Source: an uncultured Clostridia bacterium
Lineage (GTDB): Bacteria > Bacillota > Clostridia > Christensenellales > Pumilibacteraceae
Direction of reading: 5' to 3'
Length of the DNA stretch: 8,698 nucleotides
Assembly (NCBI GenBank): GCA_934247335.1
Contig: CAKQJJ010000045.1
Location: forward strand, 1 to 8,698
Part shown: positions 1 through 5,264 of the stretch, one piece after another
Layout of the letters: every line of letters begins with the position of its first letter
Numbering within the stretch: position 1 is the stretch's first letter
Notes under the pieces: model-generated
What the model was told of the DNA's origin: nothing
Databases searched by the model: none
What the model saw: the letters and a program-made list of their open reading frames with translations, nothing else
Position numbers and translations under genes: made by a program

Positions 1-1
1 A

Positions 2-850
2 TCGAGGTTCTGCCAAAGAAAAATCGGTCTTTTTGGAACGCTGAAAGGCAAAGTGATGAATTTGAAAATCAGAAGCGCAGAAATCACGATTACCGGCGAC
101 ATAGATTTGTCGCAGACAATTAATATAGGCGCAATTGCGGCAATTAACGAAGGCACTATAAGCAAATGCGAAGCTGGAGCGTATAAAAACTATTCAGTAA
201 CGGTAGGCTCTAATACTATGGCAAATATAGGAGGCATATGCGGCGTCAATTACGGCCCAATAAGCGAGTGCAATGTAAAATATTTTACCGGTGTAGCAAC
301 AGGCAATATCGGCGGAATTACTGGATTTAATTATACTGGTGCAGGTTGTATAACTAATTGTAATGTTTATAATTCAGAATTGCATATTTATGCCGGTAAC
401 GTTGGTGGTATTACTGGATATAATGATAGTGGTTTCTTGCAAAATTGCCATGTCATTGATGCAAATATAAGTTGTTATAATGGGTTTCCTTCAACTTCGG
501 CAAATTATTATTCGTCTAATCACTATGGAAGAGCGGGCGGCATAAGCGGGTATAATAGTGAGTCGGAGATAGAATATAAATTAGATAATTGTTCTATTTC
601 AAATGTTAAGCTTTCAACAGGAAATGAAAGTGTCGATTCTTCACATGGTGGAAGGAGTTTTGCTCCGGAAATCGGATTTATTTGCGGTAATGCAAAAGCC
701 AATAGACTTGAAAATTGTGCATATGATGCTTCTTCTACCGTTACCGGGAATAATTTACATACCGAAACCTGGGGATTTTGGCCTTGGGAAAAAGGCTCGT
801 GGGATCAGGCTCAATATGTTGGTTCGCGGCTTATAGGACATTCAGTATAA
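2..850 (+). CDS. GLUG-repeat beta-helix surface protein, 5'-truncated by the window edge
   Basis: The reading frame is open from the first codon at base 2 through a TAA at 848-850, giving 282 visible residues. The GTG at 53 and ATG at 56 are internal, because the residues before them (IGLFGTLKGKVMNLKIRSAEI) already form a GLUG-type repeat, so the true start lies left of the window. At least seven degenerate repeats follow the pattern [IV]GG[IL].GxN...I.NC.V, for example IGGICGVNYGPISECNV, VGGITGYNDSGFLQNCHV and AGGISGYNSESE. GLUG repeats are known from secreted or surface proteins and IgA-protease-like proteins and are predicted to stack as a right-handed beta-helix. The C-terminus (GFWPWEKGSWDQAQYVGSRL) shows no LPXTG motif or membrane anchor. 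The 3' half is far more AT-rich than the gene that follows. The lipoprotein gene begins 42 bp downstream with no clear promoter, so the two may be co-transcribed. The ligand is unknown; an adhesion or surface-layer role is inference. Confidence 0.85.
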   Translation, partial: SRFCQRKIGLFGTLKGKVMNLKIRSAEITITGDIDLSQTINIGAIAAINEGTISKCEAGAYKNYSVTVGSNTMANIGGICGVNYGPISECNVKYFTGVATGNIGGITGFNYTGAGCITNCNVYNSELHIYAGNVGGITGYNDSGFLQNCHVIDANISCYNGFPSTSANYYSSNHYGRAGGISGYNSESEIEYKLDNCSISNVKLSTGNESVDSSHGGRSFAPEIGFICGNAKANRLENCAYDASSTVTGNNLHTETWGFWPWEKGSWDQAQYVGSRLIGHSV

Positions 851-892
851 TGATAACTGCTATATTTAATTGTGACGGAGGTTTAAAAATTT

Positions 893-2188
893 ATGAAAAA
901 ATTCATTGCAATTGTTTTAACGACCTTGTGTTTAATCTCGGCGTTAACGTTTGCGGGGTGCGCGAAAAATAACGTTACGGACGTTGACGCTCCGGATCCG
1001 CAGCTGGCTGCGCTTAAACAAAGCGCAATCGAGCAAATCGACGACAATAAACTTATAAAGATAAAGGAAAAACATCAATTGTTCGTATCGGACGTCGTAT
1101 ACAGATACGACCTTGAAAGAAATATGCTCTATTTTTCGATGTATGCCGACGCGCTTGCCGAGAGCGCAAAGGAAAAGGTCCGGGCGGCAACCGAGAAGCA
1201 GGAGATCGATCGCGCCGTTAAGGGGTTCGATACGCAGATTAACTTCTGGCGAAACGATTACGGCAGCAGCGTCCAAGCCGGCGGATTCGGAATAGGCGCG
1301 CGTACCTGGGTTATCGAGGTAAACGACGGGACGTCTTCGTTTACGCTGCGCGAGGGCACGAGTCCGTTGTCGAAATATCCGTATTGCCTTAAAACGCAAT
1401 CGGATGACGGCGATATAAGCTTTGAACTTGCCGGCAAAAACGTGCTGTTCGGCGACGACAATACCAAAATTTACGAGGCGGAAATCGGCAAAAATATCCT
1501 GTTCAGAACCGAGAGTTACGGTAGCGAGTGGTACGTGGGGCTGATACACAAAAAGGCAGGCAAAATCGTAGGCTATTCGATGTTCGATCGCACGACGCAG
1601 TTGTCCGTACATTCGGTGAATTTCGTCGGCGCGGATAAAAAAGACGTAACGCACGAGCAGGTAATATCTTTTATGGACGCGTACGTAAACGGCGAAGACG
1701 GAGAGGGTAAAGCAGGCGTCGAAGTTACGTTCAATAAGGCGGAAATAACCTTTTCCGTGAATGCGGGTGAGCAAAACGAGAACACGGACAAGGATAAAGA
1801 CGAAATAGGTTTGCGCTACTTCGGCGATTACGGCACGGATAACGTGCAGAAAGCCGCCGTTGAATTTACGTCCGATTACGACGACGTAACCGCAGAGGTA
1901 ATAGCGCAAAACCCCGTGATTGCTGGAAACGAAAAAACCTTGTCGGCTACGATCAGAGCGGGCGAAAAAATAACCGCTTGCGACGAGAGCAGCGGCTATA
2001 TAGATATGTTCTTCTACAAGGGCGAAGAATTTCTCGGTTACGCCGTCTTCAAGGTCGTAAAGGGCGAAAACGGCAGTCATCCGATGCTCGGACTCGAAGA
2101 GGGAGTTGCCTTTACTTATCGCAACGGCACTCAGACGAGAATAACGCGCGAATTGGCGGACAGATACCTTAAGATTCGCCGCGCGTAA
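893..2188 (+). CDS. Lipoprotein of unknown function
   Basis: This 431-aa protein starts with a lipoprotein signal peptide: MKK, a hydrophobic stretch (FIAIVLTTLCLISALTF) and a lipobox FAGC with the acylated cysteine at residue 23, followed by a polar linker. It is therefore predicted to be anchored to the outer face of the membrane. The ATG at 893 is chosen because GGAGG lies at 877-881, 11 nt upstream, and the signal peptide starts there. I do not recognise a family. The body is hydrophilic and probably beta-rich. Residues about 199-231 (KNILFR..SYGSEWYVGLI..KAGKIVGYSMF) and about 357-388 (EKITAC..SSGYIDMFFYKGEEFLGYAVF) look like two diverged copies of one module ending in a GYxxF strand. 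It follows the GLUG-repeat gene by 42 bp and ends at a strong terminator, so it is probably the last gene of that unit. A TATAAT at 846-851 could give it a weak promoter of its own, but no good -35 box is visible. Base composition is much more GC-rich than the 3' part of the upstream gene. Confidence 0.88.
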   Translation: MKKFIAIVLTTLCLISALTFAGCAKNNVTDVDAPDPQLAALKQSAIEQIDDNKLIKIKEKHQLFVSDVVYRYDLERNMLYFSMYADALAESAKEKVRAATEKQEIDRAVKGFDTQINFWRNDYGSSVQAGGFGIGARTWVIEVNDGTSSFTLREGTSPLSKYPYCLKTQSDDGDISFELAGKNVLFGDDNTKIYEAEIGKNILFRTESYGSEWYVGLIHKKAGKIVGYSMFDRTTQLSVHSVNFVGADKKDVTHEQVISFMDAYVNGEDGEGKAGVEVTFNKAEITFSVNAGEQNENTDKDKDEIGLRYFGDYGTDNVQKAAVEFTSDYDDVTAEVIAQNPVIAGNEKTLSATIRAGEKITACDESSGYIDMFFYKGEEFLGYAVFKVVKGENGSHPMLGLEEGVAFTYRNGTQTRITRELADRYLKIRRA

Positions 2189-2210
2189 AGTTTGATTGAA
2201 TTGAATAAAG

Positions 2211-2247
2211 AAACGCTCGCCGTGAAATCGTATCGGTGAGCGTTTTT
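2211..2247. terminator. Bidirectional rho-independent terminator between convergent genes
   Basis: AAACGCTCGCCG (2211-2222) pairs with CGGTGAGCGTTT (2234-2245) through 12 base pairs including one G-T wobble, around an 11-nt loop, and runs into T2243-T2247. On the minus strand the same hairpin is followed by a TTTCTTT tract. It ends the lipoprotein transcript 22 bp after its stop and can also stop the convergent amidohydrolase transcript. Confidence 0.85.
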
Positions 2248-2287
2248 CAGGTATTTTTGCCGTTTCGTTTTCTTAAATTTTGCCGTA

Positions 2288-3571
2288 TTACAGGAATTTG
2301 TCCAGTTCGCTTTCCACTTTTTTGTTGATTTTTACTTTCGGAGCGGAGTAAATTTTTCCGCGCGAGATGACCGTGTCTACGTGGCGCAGCGCGCGAAGAT
2401 CGTCAAGCGGGTTTTCGGCTGTCACTATCATGTCGGCGCACTTGCCTTTTTCTATCGAACCGGTTTTGTCGCCGATGCCGGCAAGAGAGGCGCTCTTTTC
2501 GGTTGCGGTGTGCAGCGCAAACGCGTTGGACACGCCCACGTATTTGTGGAAGTAATACAGCTCGCGCCAGAAATCGTACTGGGTTATCCACGGGCAGCCC
2601 ACGTCGTTGCCCAGAACCACGGGGATATCGTTTGCTATCGCCGCTTTCGCGCAGTCGATTATGCCGTCGAAAACCACTTTGCCGTTGTATTGTTCCACTT
2701 CCGAAGCGCGGCTGATTTCGCGGTCGAAAAGCGCGTACGGGAGAGCAGGCGATATGGTGGTACATAAAAACGCGTTGTTTTTATGAAATAGATTTATAAT
2801 TTCGTCGTCGGGCTTTGCGCCGTGTTCGATACTGTCCACGCCGTTTTCAAGCGCCAGTTTAACGCCCTCGGGCGACTCGACGTGAGCGGCTACCGAATAG
2901 CCTTTTTCGTGGGCTTTTTCGCAGGCGGCTTTAATCATTTCCGCGGACATTTTAACCTCGCCCGGCACGCCTTTCTGCTTGGCGTCGAGCACGCCGCCGG
3001 TTATCATCAGTTTGATAAGATCGACGTGCTGCTTTTCGCACTCTTCAACCAGCTTGACGGCTTGGTCGGCATTTTCGGCTGCCACAGCCACCGAGCCCGC
3101 CATATGTCCGCCCGGCACCGATATGCCCTGATTTGACGCAAGAATGCGCGGACCGACTTTTTTGCCCTGCGATATCTCGTCGCGAAGCCGCGTGTCGAAG
3201 TCGGACAGACCGCCCACCGTGCGTATGGTCGTAACGCCGCTGAAAAGCTCGGTTTTCGCAAACGAGCAAACCAGCTTGTACGCAATCGCTCGGGTAAGGC
3301 GCGAACTCATTATTTTTTTAACCAGTTTTGCGTTGTCGCGCTGCTTTTTCTGCGGTTTGCCGTTGCCCGCAAGGTGAACGTGCATGTTGATAAGCCCCGG
3401 CATGATATATTTTCCGCCAAGGTTTATGGTTTCGTAACCTTTAAGATTTGCTTCATCGATAGGAACGACGTCGGTTATCGTGTCGCCACAGACGAGTATG
3501 CACAAGCCTTCCTGCGGTTGCATGTCGGCTTTTCCCGACAGAATTTTGCCGCCTATTATTGCGTATTTCAC
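2288..3571 (-). CDS. Metal-dependent amidohydrolase (prolidase/imidazolonepropionase-like)
   Basis: This 427-aa cytoplasmic enzyme belongs to the amidohydrolase superfamily, in the branch that contains Xaa-Pro/Xaa-Arg dipeptidase-like and imidazolonepropionase-like proteins. All metal-site elements are visible: HVH at residues 64-66 after PGLINM, lysine 187 in LIKLMITGG (the usual carboxylated bridging lysine), His230 in AAHVES, His250 in SIEHG and Asp323 in GNDVG. PGGHMAGS at 153-160 is also typical of this branch. The composite beta-sandwich is formed by the N-terminal strands and the C-terminal GSIEKGKCADMIV segment. The family hydrolyses amide bonds of peptides or cyclic amides; the actual substrate cannot be read from sequence. 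Translation starts at a GTG (3569-3571), supported by AAGGAGA just upstream (complement of 3579-3585) and by the N-terminal strand MKYAIIGGKI. It has its own near-consensus promoter, is monocistronic, and is divergent from the CMD/cupin gene. No signal peptide is seen. Confidence 0.93.
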   Translation of the reverse strand: MKYAIIGGKILSGKADMQPQEGLCILVCGDTITDVVPIDEANLKGYETINLGGKYIMPGLINMHVHLAGNGKPQKKQRDNAKLVKKIMSSRLTRAIAYKLVCSFAKTELFSGVTTIRTVGGLSDFDTRLRDEISQGKKVGPRILASNQGISVPGGHMAGSVAVAAENADQAVKLVEECEKQHVDLIKLMITGGVLDAKQKGVPGEVKMSAEMIKAACEKAHEKGYSVAAHVESPEGVKLALENGVDSIEHGAKPDDEIINLFHKNNAFLCTTISPALPYALFDREISRASEVEQYNGKVVFDGIIDCAKAAIANDIPVVLGNDVGCPWITQYDFWRELYYFHKYVGVSNAFALHTATEKSASLAGIGDKTGSIEKGKCADMIVTAENPLDDLRALRHVDTVISRGKIYSAPKVKINKKVESELDKFL

Positions 3572-3603
3572 GGCGTAATCTCCTTGAAAATCGTAGTTTG
3601 TAT

Positions 3604-3632
3604 ATTATAACCGTATTTTGCCGCTTTGTCAA
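3604..3632 (-). promoter_or_regulatory. Sigma-A promoter of the amidohydrolase gene
   Basis: Reading the minus strand, TTGACA (complement of 3627-3632) is followed after exactly 17 bp by TATAAT (complement of 3604-3609). Both boxes are perfect consensus. The predicted start near 3597 gives a leader of about 25 nt ahead of the GTG at 3571. Confidence 0.88.
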
Positions 3633-3638
3633 CGAAAA

Positions 3639-3695
3639 GAACGCAAAATATTTTCTTTTCAAGGCGTTTTTGCCTTTCACGGCGTTCGTTTTTTT
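3639..3695. other. Nested inverted repeats between divergent promoters
   Basis: GAACGC (3639-3644) and GCGTTC (3682-3687) enclose a smaller hairpin, AAGGC (3661-3665) / GCCTT (3672-3676), and are followed by a T-run at 3689-3695. The arrangement sits between two outward promoters, so it could be a shared operator or could block transcription toward the CMD/cupin gene. The pairing is short and either reading is tentative. Confidence 0.25.
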
Positions 3696-3704
3696 GTAAG
3701 CCGC

Positions 3705-3733
3705 TTGAAATTACCCGGAAAGTGTGCTATAAT
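3705..3733 (+). promoter_or_regulatory. Extended -10 promoter of the CMD/cupin gene
   Basis: TTGAAA (3705-3710) is followed after 17 bp by TATAAT (3728-3733), which is preceded by TG at 3725-3726 and so forms an extended -10 box (TGCTATAAT). The predicted start is near 3740, leaving a leader of about 55 nt before the ribosome binding site GGAGG (3783-3787) and the ATG at 3796. The string TGTGCTAT recurs in the invertible-segment promoter. Confidence 0.88.
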
Positions 3734-3795
3734 AATCCGTAGGACCGCTTGTATGCGGCTTAACACGAAGAAAATAAGATGCGGAGGTATAATTT

Positions 3796-4530
3796 ATGAA
3801 AATAAAACAGACAGCCGGAAGAAATACGCTGGGCGATTTCGCGCCGAAGTTTGCCGCTCTCAACGACGACGTATTGTTCGGAGAAGTGTGGTCGGGCGAC
3901 GGTTTAAGCACCAAAATTCGCTCGATGCTTACCGTGACTACGCTTGTCGCGAAAGGACTTATCGATTCGTCTTTCGAGCATCATCTGCGTTTTGCCAAGG
4001 AAAACGGCGTAACAAAAGCCGAAATGGCGGAGCTTTTGACGCACGTCGCGTTTTATGCAGGCTGGCCCAACGCATGGGCGGCTTTCCGCAAGGCTTTGGA
4101 AGTGTACGGCGACGACGACGGAAAATGCGGCGGACCGTTCGGTCTGGGCGAACCCAACACCGCGTACGCCAAATATTTCGTGGGCAATTCGTACTTAAAA
4201 CCGCTTACCGACCCGAAAAAGACGGTGTTCATGGCAAACGTTACTTTCGAGCCCAAGTGCCGCAACAATTGGCATATTCACCACGCGACGAGCGGCGGCG
4301 GACAGATTCTTTTGTGCGTGGACGGCAGAGGCTGGTACGTCGAAGATGGTAAGGCTCCCGTAGAGCTTCATCCCGGCGACGTAATTACCATTCCGGCAAA
4401 CGTAAAGCACTGGCACGGCGCGGCAAAGGACAGCTGGTTTTCGCATATAGCGGTCGAATGCCCCGGCGAAAATACGCACACCGAATGGTGCGAAGCCGTA
4501 TCCGACGAGGAGTATTCAAAGCTCGATTGA
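3796..4530 (+). CDS. Carboxymuconolactone decarboxylase-like / cupin fusion protein
   Basis: This 244-aa cytoplasmic protein has two domains. Residues about 10-105 are a carboxymuconolactone decarboxylase (CMD/AhpD-like) helical domain, seen in STKIRSMLTVTTLVAKG, the EHHLRFAKENGVTKAEM segment and LLTHVAFYAGWPNAWAAF. It has no CxxC pair, so an AhpD-type peroxidase role is unlikely. Residues about 140-225 are a single cupin domain: NNWHIHH (His160, His162), Gln170 in GGGQILL and His205 in PANVKHWHG give a likely mononuclear metal site. A Gln in place of the usual cupin Glu is known in the related Mn-dependent hydroxynitrile-lyase-type cupins. CMD/cupin fusions of this kind are common in anaerobes and usually annotated only by domain; the reaction is unknown, and decarboxylase or lyase activity on a small carboxylate is inference. 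GGAGG at 3783-3787 fixes the ATG start. It is monocistronic and ends at a terminator formed by a downstream repeat. Confidence 0.92.
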   Translation: MKIKQTAGRNTLGDFAPKFAALNDDVLFGEVWSGDGLSTKIRSMLTVTTLVAKGLIDSSFEHHLRFAKENGVTKAEMAELLTHVAFYAGWPNAWAAFRKALEVYGDDDGKCGGPFGLGEPNTAYAKYFVGNSYLKPLTDPKKTVFMANVTFEPKCRNNWHIHHATSGGGQILLCVDGRGWYVEDGKAPVELHPGDVITIPANVKHWHGAAKDSWFSHIAVECPGENTHTEWCEAVSDEEYSKLD

Positions 4531-4586
4531 CGGGCGAACGAAGTTTATTCCTACCGTGCGCCCCGTTGCCTCGTGCCAACCCGTAG

Positions 4587-4605
4587 GGGAGACCTGTGGT
4601 CTCCC
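4587..4605. repeat. Perfect short palindrome within repeat mosaic
   Basis: GGGAGACC, loop TGT, GGTCTCCC is a perfect 8-bp stem with a 3-nt loop. It lies inside a GTAGGGG...CTCCCGC module, similar in style to the other GTAGGG-starting palindromic repeats of this window. It carries no T-run, so it is not a terminator by itself. Confidence 0.6.
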
Positions 4606-4608
4606 GCA

Positions 4609-4670
4609 AAACAATCCCACCGTCTTCTCGCTACCGCTCGAAGCCACCTCCCTTGCAAAGCAAAGGAGGC
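4609..4670 (-). repeat. Intergenic repeat family B, copy 1
   Basis: Read on the minus strand the copy runs GCCTCC...GCAAGGGAGGTGGC...GACGGTGGGATTGT. The same order of motifs (GCC/GGGAG.TGGC, then a short hairpin, then GA.GGAGGGATTG) recurs at 4958-5013 (+) and 8045-8096 (-). No open frame in it looks coding. Its plus-strand end forms the terminator at 4644-4676. Confidence 0.6.
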
Positions 4671-4676
4671 TTTTTT
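4644..4676 (+). terminator. Rho-independent terminator of the CMD/cupin gene
   Basis: CCTCC (4647-4651) and TTGC (4653-4656) pair with GCAA (4660-4663) and GGAGG (4665-4669) with a single C-A mismatch, and the hairpin is followed by six Ts (4671-4676). It lies about 115 bp after the CMD/cupin stop codon and is built from the edge of a family-B repeat. Confidence 0.75.
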
Positions 4677-4678
4677 AA

Positions 4679-4887
4679 GAAGTCGTTGGTATGTGTCAAA
4701 ACGAAACCATTCTCACTGTAGGGACAGGCGTCCTCGACTGTCCGAATAGAACGGCGGCGGGAGCAAGCCCCCGCCCTACGAAAGAAGTCATTTGTATGTC
4801 ACAAACGAAAGTATCCTATTTAAAATAAAACGAATGCTTTTGCGTAAATGCACAATCGGACAGCCGGGGACGTCTGTCCCTACAATA
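4679..4887 (+). repeat. Large dispersed repeat, copy 1 (inverted partner at 7799-8008)
   Basis: This stretch is about 86 % identical, by hand alignment with almost no gaps, to the reverse complement of 7799-8008. It contains two related 40-bp units (4677-4716 and 4782-4822, both beginning AAGAAGTC and containing CAAACGAAA or CAAAACGAAA), a terminal inverted repeat pair and a central GC-rich palindrome. No credible gene lies within it. Together with its partner it brackets the invertible promoter and the SipW-type gene. Confidence 0.85.
4717..4884 (+). mobile_element. MITE-like element, copy 1 (168 bp)
   Basis: The element begins TGTAGGGACAG and ends CTGTCCCTACA. The terminal 29 bp (4717-4745 and 4856-4884) match as inverted repeats at 26 of 29 positions. 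Each terminus is itself a small hairpin (GGACAG / CTGTCC), and between them GGCGGG (4753-4758 region) pairs with CCCGCC around AGCAAGCC. It has no coding capacity and no clear target-site duplication. A non-autonomous transposable element or REP-like repeat is the likely reading; no transposase is in the window. Confidence 0.6.
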
Positions 4888-4890
4888 TAA

Positions 4891-4916
4891 TGTGGGAGGG
4901 GAAACCCCTCACCTAC
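4891..4916. repeat. GTAGG-type palindromic repeat fragment
   Basis: GAGGGG (4896-4901), loop AAA, CCCCTC (4905-4910) form a hairpin, and the outer GTGG and CCTAC can extend it with a bulge. It directly abuts the MITE-like element and resembles the palindrome at 4587-4605 in layout. Confidence 0.45.
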
Positions 4917-4957
4917 GAATCGGAAAATACACCTTACGTCCGCACAAATAAACCGAA

Positions 4958-5013
4958 TTTAAAGGCGCCCTTGAGCAAAGGGAGCTGGCGCCGTCAGGCG
5001 ACTGAGGGATTGA
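4958..5013 (+). repeat. Intergenic repeat family B, copy 2
   Basis: The copy carries GGCGCCCTTGAGCAAAGGGA, then GCTGGCGCCGTCAGGCGACT and GAGGGATTG. It matches, with differences, the reverse complements of 4609-4670 and 8045-8096. The internal CGCCGTCAGGCG can form a small hairpin. An apparent short open frame across it consists only of repeat sequence and is not called as a gene. Confidence 0.6.
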
Positions 5014-5050
5014 AATCGTTTGTATTTCGTATCGGCGAATAAAGTCGAAT

Positions 5051-5087
5051 AAAAAAACGGCGAGGTGTTTTACAACCTTTCGCCGTT
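5051..5087 (-). terminator. Rho-independent terminator facing the invertible promoter
   Basis: AACGGCGA (5056-5063) pairs with TCGCCGTT (5080-5087), and GGT/ACC pairs extend the stem inward. On the minus strand it is followed by seven Ts (complement of A5051-A5057, overlapping the stem base). On the plus strand no T-run follows, so it acts on leftward transcription. No minus-strand gene lies to its right, so its only visible client is the leftward promoter in the invertible segment. Confidence 0.75.
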
Positions 5088-5110
5088 AAAATACCGATTT
5101 GTGCCTTTTA

Positions 5111-5136
5111 CGGTTCATCGAATATTATATTCAATG
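5111..5136 (+). repeat. Left inverted repeat (IRL) of putative invertible promoter
   Basis: CGGTTCATCG at 5111-5120 continues through 5136 (ending TTCAATG). All 26 bp are the exact reverse complement of 5265-5290, and the match stops abruptly on both sides. The site has internal near-symmetry: 7-bp arms CATCGAA and TTCAATG around a 7-nt centre, as recombinase sites often do. Confidence 0.95.
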
Positions 5137-5152
5137 ATAAACTCCGTATATA

Positions 5153-5182
5153 ATGATAGCACATTTTGCGCATTGATGTCAA
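5153..5182 (-). promoter_or_regulatory. Promoter inside the invertible segment, currently leftward
   Basis: On the minus strand TTGACA (complement of 5177-5182) is followed after 18 bp by TATCAT (complement of 5153-5158), preceded by TG to form an extended -10 (TGCTATCAT). The -35 is perfect and the -10 differs at one position. It shares TGTGCTAT with the CMD/cupin promoter at 3705-3733. It is the strongest promoter seen between 5041 and 5353 on either strand. Confidence 0.75.
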
Positions 5183-5236
5183 TAAAATAAAGGTATAATT
5201 TCAAAAAATCATTGAAAAAAATTATTATTTCTGAAC

Positions 5237-5259
5237 TTAACGACAGAATCTGTCGTTAA
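5237..5259. promoter_or_regulatory. 23-bp palindrome within the invertible segment
   Basis: TTAACGACAGA (5237-5247), centre A5248, and TCTGTCGTTAA (5249-5259) form a perfect palindrome with 11-bp arms. There is no adjacent T-run on the plus strand, so an operator for a dimeric regulator, or a hairpin that insulates the gene, is more likely than a classical terminator. Confidence 0.6.
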
Positions 5260-5264
5260 AATTA

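Larger units (their letters stand above)
5051..5146 (-). ncRNA. Possible short OFF-state transcript (about 95 nt)
   Basis: Transcription from the leftward promoter (-10 at 5153-5158) should start near 5146 and stop at the T-run ending at 5051. The product would contain the left inverted repeat and the terminator hairpin and no recognisable open frame with a ribosome binding site. It may be merely the dead-end transcript of the OFF orientation; a regulatory role is speculation. Confidence 0.3.

Noticed and set aside
944..2080. Antisense open frame (about 378 codons) opposite the lipoprotein gene
   Set aside because: It is a shadow of the GC-biased third positions of the sense gene; no start signals or recognisable domains.
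3618..4352. Alternative plus-strand frame of 244 codons overlapping the CMD/cupin gene
   Set aside because: It begins upstream of the real promoter, reads as Arg-rich low-quality protein, and the other frame has RBS and two recognised domains.
4580..5013. CRISPR array
   Set aside because: Repeats are of different families, in both orientations and irregularly spaced, with no uniform spacers and no cas genes.
4848..5042. 64-codon open frame across the repeat mosaic
   Set aside because: It consists of a MITE-like terminus and a family-B repeat and has no RBS; the same holds for the short minus-strand frame at 7742-7936.
5173..5199. Rightward promoter TTGATG / TATAAT inside the invertible segment
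   Set aside because: The spacer is only 15 bp and the -35 is imperfect, so it is much weaker than the leftward promoter. It might allow low basal expression in the present orientation but is not called.
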